Below, piece after piece: positions 37,438-44,939 of a DNA stretch of 64,000 nt. The DNA comes from Bog-473 sp963840435. GTDB lineage: Bacteria; Actinomycetota; Acidimicrobiia; Acidimicrobiales; RAAP-2. Under the pieces are notes generated by a model that was not told the origin of the DNA, ran no database searches, and saw only the letters and a program-made list of their open reading frames with translations. Where the stretch lies: the NCBI GenBank assembly GCA_963840435.1, contig CAWIYY010000015.1, positions 1 to 64,000 of the forward strand. Reading direction: 5' to 3'. Both the position numbers and the translations under genes were made by a program. The first letter of the stretch is position 1; the number at the start of each line of letters is the position of its first letter.

Positions 37438-38076
37438 ATGCCCACCGAGAGTGACGCCGGTCCCCAGGTGCGTGGCATCCGTGGCCTGGTTGCCGGACGA
37501 CGGAGCGAGCCGGCGACAAGCCCGATCCGTTTGGCGGACCTCACCCCAGCGGAGCGACGCCGGTCCATTGCATTCTGCGGCATCACTCTTGTCTTCTCGT
37601 GGGTCTTCATCTTCGGCGCGTATTTCCTGTTGCCAATCGGGCGGGAGTCAAGCGTCAGGGCTGGAGTCCGGCTTGGCGCTGACATCGCGTTGGTCGGTGC
37701 CGTCCTGTTCTGGCAGACCCGTCGCATCGCCCGGGCCATGCTCCCCGAGCTCAGGGCCATCGAAGCGCTCGGGATTGTGATCGGCGTGTTCCTGGTGGCC
37801 TTCTCGTCGATCTATCTCTCGATGTCACACGAGGCCGGGATGACCTTCACGCGCAACCTCGATCACGTGCAGGCGCTCTACTTCACCGTGACCATTTTCT
37901 CGACCGTCGGATTCGGCGACATCACGCCGCGCACGGACCCAGCCCGTCTCGTCGTCTCCGCACAAATGCTCTTCGACTTGGTCCTCATTGGCGCGGTCGT
38001 TCGGCTGCTGTTCAACGCCGCCCGCAATCGAGTCGGACCTGTCGCGGACTCGTCGCAGCGCGCATCTCGGGTGTAA
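37438..38076 (+). CDS. two-pore-helix type potassium channel
   Basis: 212 residues. Hydrophobic segments lie at about 45-66 (CGITLVFSWVFIFGAYFLL), 76-95, 105-125 and 160-180. Before the last one is the pore loop with the filter TIFSTVGFGDIT (T-V-G-F-G-D), the signature of K+ channels. No RCK/TrkA domain follows, so gating by a cytosolic ligand-binding domain is unlikely. The soluble N-terminus is Arg/Pro-rich. Ion_trans_2-type single channel protein of the plasma membrane, likely tetrameric. Confidence 0.88.
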   Translation: MPTESDAGPQVRGIRGLVAGRRSEPATSPIRLADLTPAERRRSIAFCGITLVFSWVFIFGAYFLLPIGRESSVRAGVRLGADIALVGAVLFWQTRRIARAMLPELRAIEALGIVIGVFLVAFSSIYLSMSHEAGMTFTRNLDHVQALYFTVTIFSTVGFGDITPRTDPARLVVSAQMLFDLVLIGAVVRLLFNAARNRVGPVADSSQRASRV

Positions 38077-38155
38077 CAACTCGCTGGTTGCAAAACCCCT
38101 CTCTCTCATTGGGGCATCGAGCAGACGGCCGGATCCGTGCCAGATCGATCCTCGT

Positions 38156-38161
38156 TAGTAT
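38156..38161 (+). promoter_or_regulatory. -10 box of the decayed sulfotransferase
   Basis: TAGTAT, 8 nt before GTG 38170. Confidence 0.35.
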
Positions 38162-38169
38162 CGGTTCCC

Positions 38170-38638
38170 GTGGGGACAACAGCACAAAAGCCATGTGTGG
38201 CCGTGATCGGAATGCACCGCAGCGGAACGTCTGCCACGGCCGGCCTTCTGGTGAATCTGGGTCTCTCCGGTCCGACCGCGGATGACCTCGTACCAGAGAG
38301 CGATTTCAACGAGCGGGGTCACTGGGAGAGCCGAGAACGTGCAACGTGAAACTCTTGCGCGGTCGCGGCACCTTCGGCTTCGGGCCTCCTGAGCCCCAGT
38401 CGTCCTTTGCGACATTGACAAATATGACGACATACGAACCATTGCAGCCGAGTGGTATGCGGCCTCCTTCTCTGGCACGCCCTTGGTCATGAAGGATCCG
38501 CGGATGTGTCTGACGCTGCCCTTTTGGAGGGACGACCGCTTCAACGACGACACTCTCAAACGCGTGCGCAGCCCTATCGTCTGTCCTCGGACACTCTGGG
38601 ATGATTTGCGTCAGATTCCCCATGCTGGTCGCGGATGA
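38170..38638 (+). pseudogene. decayed type-A sulfotransferase
   Basis: From GTG 38170, the PAPS loop CVAVIGMHRSGTSATAGLLV and the segment DFNERGHWESRE closely match the type-A enzymes at 18222 and 61204. The frame stops at 38349. After a gap the middle of the protein continues in another frame (IRTIAAEWYAASFSGTPLVM, then KDPRMCLTLPFWRDDRF). The 3'-phosphate strand and the C-terminal half that should follow are missing, and the last frame ends near 38638. Loss of two thirds of the protein cannot come from one sequencing error, so this is a true remnant. It sits at the edge of the lower-GC patch. Confidence 0.8.
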
Positions 38639-38682
38639 TGAACGCAGTTCACACGTGTGGGCACGGTGATGTAGAGGATTGA

Positions 38683-38688
38683 TAGATT
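38683..38688 (+). promoter_or_regulatory. -10 box of the methyltransferase at 38696
   Basis: TAGATT, 7 nt before ATG: leaderless arrangement. Confidence 0.5.
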
Positions 38689-38695
38689 CTCCATA

Positions 38696-39505
38696 ATGGC
38701 TGTGTCGCTGACAGAAGTCGCCAATGACGAAGCAACCGACAAAGGAACGCGAGGTCTGTCGGCGCGACGCGGCCACAACTATACGGACATTTATGAGTGT
38801 TATTTGGCGAGTCTGCGCAACAAGCCGCTCACGCTCTTAGAAATAGGGTTGGGCGTTAAGGGTCCTGTTCCTAACAATGTCTGGTTGGGGGGCCGAAACA
38901 CAGAGGGTGGCGCGTCTATGCGAATGTGGTATCGGTACTTGCCGAACGCACGGATATTTGGAATCGACATCAATCCTGCAGAGTTCTTGGACAACGAAAG
39001 AATCCGTACCGGTGTTGTCGATCAGGGTGACCCATCGCAATTGCGTTCGTTTTTGCGTGAACATGACATCCAGGCCGTGGACGTGATCATCGATGACGGA
39101 AGCCACTTGCCGCACCATCAACAAATCTCGCTGAGCACTCTTTTTCCGGTTTTGTCCTCCGGGGGGCTCTACTTCATCGAGGATCTCATGGCGAACGGGC
39201 TTGGCGACGCACGAAGCGGCCCCAACGGATGCGACGTCTTGAATACCAGAACTGTACTTAGGCAATTCAGTGAGACGGGAGTGTTCCCAGAGCCCAATGC
39301 GTTTGCTGATGGGCCAGGTCTTGCTCACGAGGTGTCCACTATTTCGTTTCACTGTCCTGGAATTATGACCAATCAGCTTGCCATGAAGCCAGTGAGTCGT
39401 GCCAAGCTGGCAGCGAAGATACTTCGCGGAGAACGAGGGATCCCTTTCGATGTTCAATACAGGGCTCCGGGCCGAGAGAAACTTGGCGTCCTGACCAAAG
39501 TGTGA
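38696..39505 (+). CDS. class I SAM-dependent methyltransferase (sugar-modifying type), lower GC
   Basis: 269 residues. LSARRGHNYTDIYECYLASL and PLTLLEIGLGVKGPVPNNVW give the entry helix and motif I. ARIFGIDINPAEFLDNERIR is the strand-2 acid. DVIIDDGSHLPHHQQISLST and GGLYFIEDLM hold an acidic/His set typical of metal-dependent sugar O-methyltransferases (MycE/CmcI-like and Methyltransf_24). The gene is visibly less GC-rich than its surroundings and uses many A/T-ending codons, suggesting recent transfer. A glycan substrate is likely by family and context. Confidence 0.82.
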   Translation: MAVSLTEVANDEATDKGTRGLSARRGHNYTDIYECYLASLRNKPLTLLEIGLGVKGPVPNNVWLGGRNTEGGASMRMWYRYLPNARIFGIDINPAEFLDNERIRTGVVDQGDPSQLRSFLREHDIQAVDVIIDDGSHLPHHQQISLSTLFPVLSSGGLYFIEDLMANGLGDARSGPNGCDVLNTRTVLRQFSETGVFPEPNAFADGPGLAHEVSTISFHCPGIMTNQLAMKPVSRAKLAAKILRGERGIPFDVQYRAPGREKLGVLTKV

Positions 39506-39857
39506 TTGCGTTCAGTCGTGGGCCGATCACGCAGCGGTGCTCGTTGGCACGATGGCGGAGGATTCGTTCACGATGTTGGCTTCACGTGAGTCCCTTCACG
39601 GTGCGGCGTGGACGTGAAAACTCCCGCGCGTCCGATCAACATCGGGATCGATTTCCGGATTTGGTTGCTCTCCAATGGGGTTTGACAAGACGCTCAATTC
39701 GGTTCCTAGAAGCCCCAGCGTGGGTGAATCGGCGCTCGTGTCTCGCGCCTGGAGCACGATCTTGCGCACGGTCGCCGGATACCCCCTACGCGTGTCGCGG
39801 CCGAGCCCGATGAAATGAGTAAATCCTCATCTGGGACGCGTAGCACTCTCGTTCGGC
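39506..39857. other. 350-bp gap between convergent methyltransferase genes
   Basis: I see no gene: frames are short or Arg-rich. A weak GATGA...TCATC inverted repeat near 39808-39830 could terminate transcription. Confidence 0.35.
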
Positions 39858-40739
39858 CTACCCCCTCGGAGAGATGGCCATGGCGAGTCCGCTGCAGTCA
39901 GGAGGCAGGCGTCCGAGACGGTGCGAACGGTCCTTGCACTCGCGTCGGAGACGCCTTCGAGTTCGCCTGAACCGTCGGCGAAGGTCGCGGGAAACCCGAA
40001 TCCGCAACTGGTTCACGAGCGCCGAGGTGTCGAGTCGGTTCTTTACGTTCTTGTTGAACAGAAACAACTCCGACGAGACGTAGAACTCATCTAGATCATC
40101 AACGACCTCAAAGTATTGGCCGACGTCTATCGATTCGTAACGTCCGAGAAGGAGGCATGAGACCTCTGAATCGACCGCCTTGTGGAATACGTAGCTGATG
40201 CCAGTTGAAGTGAGATATTCCTGGATGATCGTCAGTGCCTTCCAAACGAGCGTGCTGTCGTGAAACGCGACGATCGCATCGTCTTTTGCAAGCCGGATTC
40301 CGTAAACGAAATCCCTGAAGCAAGCCCAATCGGTGTGCTCGCCGTCGATGAAGAGGAAGTCATACTTCGCATCGCCATCTGCATAGCCTGAAATCGACCC
40401 GTCGAACACCTTGAGCTTCTCTACCGACAATCCGTGGTCCTCCAGCGTCGAAATCATTGTCTCGTGGGTGATATGGGAATAGTCGAAGCTCCTTCCCCTC
40501 TCGTCTGGCTGGACCCTGCCGCGGTCGTCGATTGAGAGAATCGCTGTGCATTTTGGATCACGCAGAAACGGAGTTAACGAACCTCCGAGATACGATCCAA
40601 TCTCAAGATAGGAGTAGCTCGGGTTGACTTGTAGAATCTCCCTCAGATTGAGTAACACTTGCTTGTCGTGAGTGGAGGTTTGCGAGAGGATCGGGAATTC
40701 TGCCCGAATGGTCTCTGTGTGTTCGGCAGACTCGTTCAT
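39858..40739 (-). CDS. class I SAM-dependent methyltransferase, lower GC
   Basis: 293 residues from ATG 40739 with GGAG 6 nt before. SYSYLEIGSYLGGSLTPFLR is motif I. ILSIDDRGRVQPDERGRS and KYDFLFIDGEHTDWACFRDF followed by AIVAFHDST give strand 2, the D-G-x-H motif and a possible metal site, as in Methyltransf_24. The last 45 residues are extremely Arg-rich (RRRFRRTRRRLRRE) and may contact nucleic acid or membrane, or be a frame artefact. It shares the GC drop with its neighbour at 38696. Confidence 0.8.
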   Translation of the reverse strand: MNESAEHTETIRAEFPILSQTSTHDKQVLLNLREILQVNPSYSYLEIGSYLGGSLTPFLRDPKCTAILSIDDRGRVQPDERGRSFDYSHITHETMISTLEDHGLSVEKLKVFDGSISGYADGDAKYDFLFIDGEHTDWACFRDFVYGIRLAKDDAIVAFHDSTLVWKALTIIQEYLTSTGISYVFHKAVDSEVSCLLLGRYESIDVGQYFEVVDDLDEFYVSSELFLFNKNVKNRLDTSALVNQLRIRVSRDLRRRFRRTRRRLRRECKDRSHRLGRLPPDCSGLAMAISPRG

Positions 40740-40982
40740 AGTTCGCTCCGGCGCGATGGAACCCTTCTTCCTATTTGGATTGCGGCCTCGTGTACCGCAA
40801 TTTACCCAGAGAGATGACCGGTCTGCAGAACCAGCCGCTTATGGCAATCAGACCACGAGACCCTGAGCTAATCGGAATCTTGAGCCGATTTTCATTTCAC
40901 TACGAAGTTGTGACGTCAAGGACCGCTGGTAGAGCGCATGTGTTCCGTGGGCACCTACTGGGCATGGGGTGGACCAGCTCAG

Positions 40983-40988
40983 TACGAT
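40983..40988 (+). promoter_or_regulatory. -10 box of the type-E sulfotransferase
   Basis: TACGAT, 7 nt before GTG 40996, which points to that codon as the start. Confidence 0.45.
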
Positions 40989-40995
40989 CCGGGTC

Positions 40996-41672
40996 GTGAT
41001 CTTCGGGATCGGGCTCAACAAAACGGGCACGACGACGCTGGGCGACGCGGGAGAGATCCTGGGTTTCAAAAGGCTCGGATGGGTGCGCCTACGCGATGGC
41101 CACGAGGACGGACACCGCCAGCCGTTCGGGTCGGATGGGCTGACGCGCGACTGGCTGGAGGGAAGGACGGACCACCTCATCGAGGTCGCATCCGGCTTCG
41201 ATCTAGTCGAAGATCTGCCCTGGCCCCTTGTCTACCGCGAAATGGCGCAGGCTTTCCCTGACGCTCGGTTCGTGCTCACCCGACGCACTTCACCGGAAAC
41301 CTGGCTAGCCAGCATTGTCAAGCACCAGATAGGCGCCACCGGCGTGAAGTGGGGCAAAATAATAACGAGCATCTATGGGTCCCCCAGCGCAGCGAAGGAC
41401 CCCGAGCTGTATGTGGAGCGGTACAACTCCCACCTGAATGAGGTCCGCGCCTTCTTCGCCGGCAGCGACCGCCTACTCGAGGTCTGCTGGGAGGAAGGGG
41501 ACGGATGGCCGCAGCTCTGCGGCTTCCTAGGCGTCCCAGCCCCCGACGTTCCCTTTCCGCCTCCAACGCGGCCGGGTCGAAGCCGCCACGACAGCGGCGG
41601 CCGTGGGTGGTGCGAAAAGCGCGGAAGCTGCGGTGGAGCCTTAGGGCCAAGGTGAACCGGCTGAAGCGGTGA
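40996..41672 (+). CDS. sulfotransferase, Sulfotransfer_4-like (type E), one frameshift near the C-terminus
   Basis: VIFGIGLNKTGTTTLGDAGE at the N-terminus is the P-loop of this group. VEDLPWPLVYREMAQAFPDA, RFVLTRRTSPETWLASIV (3'-phosphate strand) and GFLGVPAPDVPFP are family-typical. One base is missing near 41562. Repair gives SNAAGSKPPRQRRPWVVRKA and a basic tail ending at TGA 41672, about 225 residues. GTG 40996 is preferred over 40969 because of the TACGAT box. The nearby methyltransferases suggest a shared modification task. Confidence 0.8.
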
Positions 41673-41786
41673 TTTAGGCGGGGGTTCGGACCAGAGGGGG
41701 CGAAGTCGGGACGTACGGGCGGATCGACGAGAGTGGCCTTCTTGCCAGTGGCCCGCTCCGTCTCGAGTTCCGGGCGGAGCGCTCGC

Positions 41787-41792
41787 TAGATT
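41787..41792 (+). promoter_or_regulatory. -10 box of purN copy 1
   Basis: TAGATT, 7 nt before GTG 41800: leaderless arrangement. The same layout precedes copy 2. Confidence 0.55.
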
Positions 41793-41799
41793 TGTCGGC

Positions 41800-42423
41800 G
41801 TGCGCCTGGCCGTCCTCGTTTCGGGCTCCGGGTCCATCCTGGGGGCCATGCTCGACAACAGCCTCCCCGTCACCACGGTGCTCGCCGATCGGAGCTGCGC
41901 CGCACTGCAGAGAGCCGAAGAGCGAGGCGCCGCCCCCGAGCTGGTCGACCGGGCTCTCTTCGGCGGTTTCGGGCCCGGGTTCGATCGCGTCGGCTACACC
42001 GCCACCGTGGCCGCCACGTTGGTCGCCCACCAGGTCGATCTGGTCGCCATGGCCGGGTTCGGCACCGTCCTGGCGGAACCGATCCACCGAGCCTTTCCGG
42101 GCCGGATCCTCAACACGCACCCCGCCCTCCTCCCGGCCTTCCCGGGCTGGCATGCCGTCCGCGACGCCCTGGCGGCCGGCGCCACCGAGACCGGCTGCAC
42201 CGTGCACCTCGCCACCCTCGAAATGGACGCGGGCCCAATCCTGGCCCAGCAGGCCGTCCCGGTGCACCCTGGCGATACCGAAGAAATGCTGCACGAGCGG
42301 ATCAAGATCGTCGAACGCTCGCTCTACCCTGCCACGGTGGCTTGGGCGCTGCGGGAGATCGAGGAAGGTCGCGAGATTGATCCGAGTGACTCGTCGACCG
42401 CCCTGCGCCTCGCTGACCGGTGA
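41800..42423 (+). CDS. purN: phosphoribosylglycinamide formyltransferase PurN, copy 1
   Basis: Transfers formyl from 10-formyl-THF to GAR in purine synthesis. MRLAVLVSGSGSILGAML is the phosphate-binding start. DLVAMAGFGTVLAEPIHRAF and GRILNTHPALLPAFPGWHAV carry the catalytic Asn and His, and TLEMDAGPILAQQAVPV the catalytic Asp. 207 residues, normal for actinobacterial PurN. The stop overlaps the GTG of a sulfotransferase gene (GTGA), so the two are translated together. A second PurN domain follows at 43316 in fused form, and purH lies further downstream. Confidence 0.94.
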   Translation: MRLAVLVSGSGSILGAMLDNSLPVTTVLADRSCAALQRAEERGAAPELVDRALFGGFGPGFDRVGYTATVAATLVAHQVDLVAMAGFGTVLAEPIHRAFPGRILNTHPALLPAFPGWHAVRDALAAGATETGCTVHLATLEMDAGPILAQQAVPVHPGDTEEMLHERIKIVERSLYPATVAWALREIEEGREIDPSDSSTALRLADR

Positions 42424-43262
42424 GCGGCGAGGCACTGCGCCCGCCCACTCGCCGCTCCATGCGGGCCAGAAAAGCGACCGTGCAGACCTGGCGCATGGCC
42501 ACCGCCGACCTGCGCGCCAGGCCGAGGATCGTGATCATCGGCGCTCAGCGGAGTGGGACCACCTCGCTGCACTCCTGGCTGTGCTCTCACCCCGACGTAG
42601 CGCCATTGATGGTCAAGGAGGTCCACTACTTCGACGGCGCCTACGAGCGGTCGGAGCGGTGGTACCGATCCCGCTTTCCCATCAGCCCACCCTGGCGCGT
42701 CCATGTCGAGGCCTCCCCGTACATGCTCTTCCACCCGCTGGCCGCGGGCCGGGCCGGCCGGGACCTCCCTGAGTCCACCCGGTTCGTGGTGCTGCTGCGC
42801 GAGCCGGCGGACCGGGCCCTCTCGCACTACCAGTTCGAGCGACGGCAGGGTCGGGAGAGCGAGACCTTCGCCCGCGCCCTCGAACTCGAGCAATCCCGCC
42901 TCGAAGGAACCGAGGAGGCAGTAGTCCGGGGCGAGCGCAGCCGACCGCACCGCTGGTATTCCTACCGGTCGCGCGGACGCTACGCCGGGCAGCTCGCCCG
43001 CTGGTTCGACGCCGTCGACCGCGAGCGGATCCTCATCATGGAGAGCGAGCGGATCTTCGAGGATCCTTCGGCGACCGGCCAACTCCTGGGCTGGCTCGGA
43101 CTCTCGCCTGTTGAAGCTCCCTTCCCCACCCTCAACGCCACCTCCGAGCCCAGCACCGCCGATGCCGAGGTGCGCGATCGCCTCCGCACCGAATTCGAGG
43201 CTGACAACGAGGCGGTGTTCGCACTGCTGGGTCGACGCCTCTGGACCCGACCGGCGACCTGA
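42420..43262 (+). CDS. sulfotransferase, heparan/Nod-factor type (type F)
   Basis: 280 residues. RIVIIGAQRSGTTSLHSWLC is the PAPS 5'-loop. LMVKEVHYFDGAYERSERWY resembles the KE-x-H-[FY]-F-D motif of carbohydrate N/O-sulfotransferases. FVVLLREPADRALSHYQFER is the 3'-phosphate site, and YSYRSRGRYAGQLARWFDAV precedes the C-terminal helices. The GTG start overlaps the purN stop by 4 bp. About half its residues match the sulfotransferase half of the next gene. Coupling of a sulfotransferase to purN is unusual; it may reflect cotranscription for nucleotide (ATP to PAPS) supply, or chance linkage fixed by duplication (inference). Confidence 0.9.
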   Translation: MSGEALRPPTRRSMRARKATVQTWRMATADLRARPRIVIIGAQRSGTTSLHSWLCSHPDVAPLMVKEVHYFDGAYERSERWYRSRFPISPPWRVHVEASPYMLFHPLAAGRAGRDLPESTRFVVLLREPADRALSHYQFERRQGRESETFARALELEQSRLEGTEEAVVRGERSRPHRWYSYRSRGRYAGQLARWFDAVDRERILIMESERIFEDPSATGQLLGWLGLSPVEAPFPTLNATSEPSTADAEVRDRLRTEFEADNEAVFALLGRRLWTRPAT

Positions 43263-43303
43263 GCGCTCCGGGCCGACGTGATTCTGCGTCCGCCCAGTCT
43301 CAC

Positions 43304-43309
43304 TAAATT
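43304..43309 (+). promoter_or_regulatory. -10 box of the PurN-sulfotransferase fusion
   Basis: TAAATT, 6 nt before GTG 43316, matching the layout of purN copy 1. The promoter was apparently duplicated with the gene. Confidence 0.5.
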
Positions 43310-43315
43310 GGCCGG

Positions 43316-44761
43316 GTGCGTCTGGCGGTCCTCGTGTCGGGCTCGGGGACGATCCTGCGGGCTATGTTCGACGCTGGCCTTCCGATCACGGTGGTCGTGT
43401 CGGATCGCCCCTGCGCCGCCCTGGAGATCGCCCGCGAAAAGGGCTCCGACGCGGAATTGGTCGACCGGGCCGAGTTCGGCGGCTTCGGTTCGGATTTCGA
43501 TCGGGACGGTTTCACGACCGCCGTGACCAAGACACTGCTGGAGTCTCAGGCCGACCTGGTGGCCATGGCGGGCTTCGGCACCGTCCTGACCGCGCCGGTG
43601 CACGAGGCCTTTCCCGGCCGGATCCTCAACACCCACCCCTCCCTCCTTCCAGCGTTTCCCGGTTGGCATGCCGTGCGCGATGCCCTGGCCGCCGGCGTCA
43701 GTGAGACGGGCTGCACCGTCCACCTGGCCACCCTCGAGATGGACGAGGGACCGATCCTGGCCCAGCAGGCGGTGAGGCTGGTACCCGGCGACACGGAGGA
43801 ATCGCTGCATGAAGCGATCAAGGTCGCGGAGCGCACGCTCTATCCCGAGACCATCGCCTGGGCGTTGGGCGAGCTGCGGGCCGGACGGGCCATCGAGGCC
43901 CGACACGACCCGGTCCGGCCCCCCGCCGAGCGTGGCGTGCGCGGCGCAGCGCGGCTGAGCAACCCGGCTCGCCGCGGTCGGTCGGCCCACGACCATGCCT
44001 GGCGCTTGGCCACGGCCGACCTGCGGCCCTTGCCCGACATCATGATCGTCGGCACGCAGCGGGCGGGGACCACCTCGCTGCGCCGGTGGCTGCGTGAGCA
44101 CCCGGCCGCCACCTACGAGGGCGGCGAGGTGCACTTCTTCGACCACAACTATGCCTTTGGCCGGCGCTGGTACCACGCGCAATTTCCGACCTTCCTGCAA
44201 CCAGGGCGGCGCATCGAGTCTTCGCCCTATCTGCTCTTTCATCCCCTCGCTCCGGCCCGGGCCGCCGCCATGATGCCCGAGCGCACCCGTTTCGTCGTGC
44301 TGCTCCGCGAGCCGGCCGAACGCGCCATGTCGCACTATCGCCTGGAACGCTCCCTCGGCCGCGAATCCATGTCCTTCGCCCGTGCTCTGGCCGCGGAGGA
44401 TGACCGGCTCGCCGGAGAGACGGAGAAGGTGCTCCGAGGCGAGCGGAGCCGGTCGCACCAGTGGTTCTCCTACCGCGCCCGGGGCCGCTACGCGGAGCAA
44501 GTGGCGCGCTGGTGGGGCGCTGTCGGGCCCGAACGGGTCAAGGTCGTCGAGAGCGAACGCCTCTATGTCGACCCGGCGGTCGGGGTCGATCTGCTCGAGT
44601 GGCTGGGTCTTCCCGCTGCTGTGGAGCCGTTCCCCAACGTCAACGCCTCCCCTGACCCCCGATCCGAGGACAGGGAGGTGCTGGCGGATTTGAGGGACCA
44701 ATTCGAGCCGGACAACGAAGCCCTCTTCGAGCTTCTCGGGCGCCGCCTCTGGCGGCGCTGA
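43316..44761 (+). CDS. PurN-sulfotransferase fusion protein
   Basis: One open frame of 481 residues with no shift. Residues 1 to about 190 are a full PurN: VLVSGSGTILRAMFDAGLP, ILNTHPSLLPAFPGWHAV (Asn, His) and TLEMDEGPILAQQAV (Asp). A linker of about 45 Arg/Ala/Pro residues follows. A type-F sulfotransferase then runs from about 238: IMIVGTQRAGTTSLRRWLRE, GGEVHFFDHNYAFGRRWYHA, FVVLLREPAERAMSHYRLER and WFSYRARGRYAEQVARWWGA. All catalytic motifs of both halves are intact. It is a tandem duplicate of the purN plus sulfotransferase pair just upstream, in which the purN stop was lost. It may be bifunctional; which copy supplies GAR formyltransferase activity is unknown. Confidence 0.9.
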   Translation: MRLAVLVSGSGTILRAMFDAGLPITVVVSDRPCAALEIAREKGSDAELVDRAEFGGFGSDFDRDGFTTAVTKTLLESQADLVAMAGFGTVLTAPVHEAFPGRILNTHPSLLPAFPGWHAVRDALAAGVSETGCTVHLATLEMDEGPILAQQAVRLVPGDTEESLHEAIKVAERTLYPETIAWALGELRAGRAIEARHDPVRPPAERGVRGAARLSNPARRGRSAHDHAWRLATADLRPLPDIMIVGTQRAGTTSLRRWLREHPAATYEGGEVHFFDHNYAFGRRWYHAQFPTFLQPGRRIESSPYLLFHPLAPARAAAMMPERTRFVVLLREPAERAMSHYRLERSLGRESMSFARALAAEDDRLAGETEKVLRGERSRSHQWFSYRARGRYAEQVARWWGAVGPERVKVVESERLYVDPAVGVDLLEWLGLPAAVEPFPNVNASPDPRSEDREVLADLRDQFEPDNEALFELLGRRLWRR

Positions 44762-44811
44762 GCAGGCCCGGCGCGTTGGGGCCAGCAGCCTCCCGGGGTG
44801 CGGAGAGCCAC

Positions 44812-44817
44812 TAGATT
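44812..44817 (+). promoter_or_regulatory. possible -10 box of purH
   Basis: TAGATT about 120 nt before the purH GTG, identical to the purN copy 1 box. It would give a leader of roughly 115 nt. Confidence 0.35.
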
Positions 44818-44939
44818 GAGGGGCGCGGCAGCCTCGATCCGGGTGCGGGTCGGTTAGCCCAGCCAGGCGTAGTCGGGCGTTGCAACTGGGCGCCGCCGCG
44901 GTCGCCGAAGCGAAAAGGAGCTGACGAGGACATGGTGTT

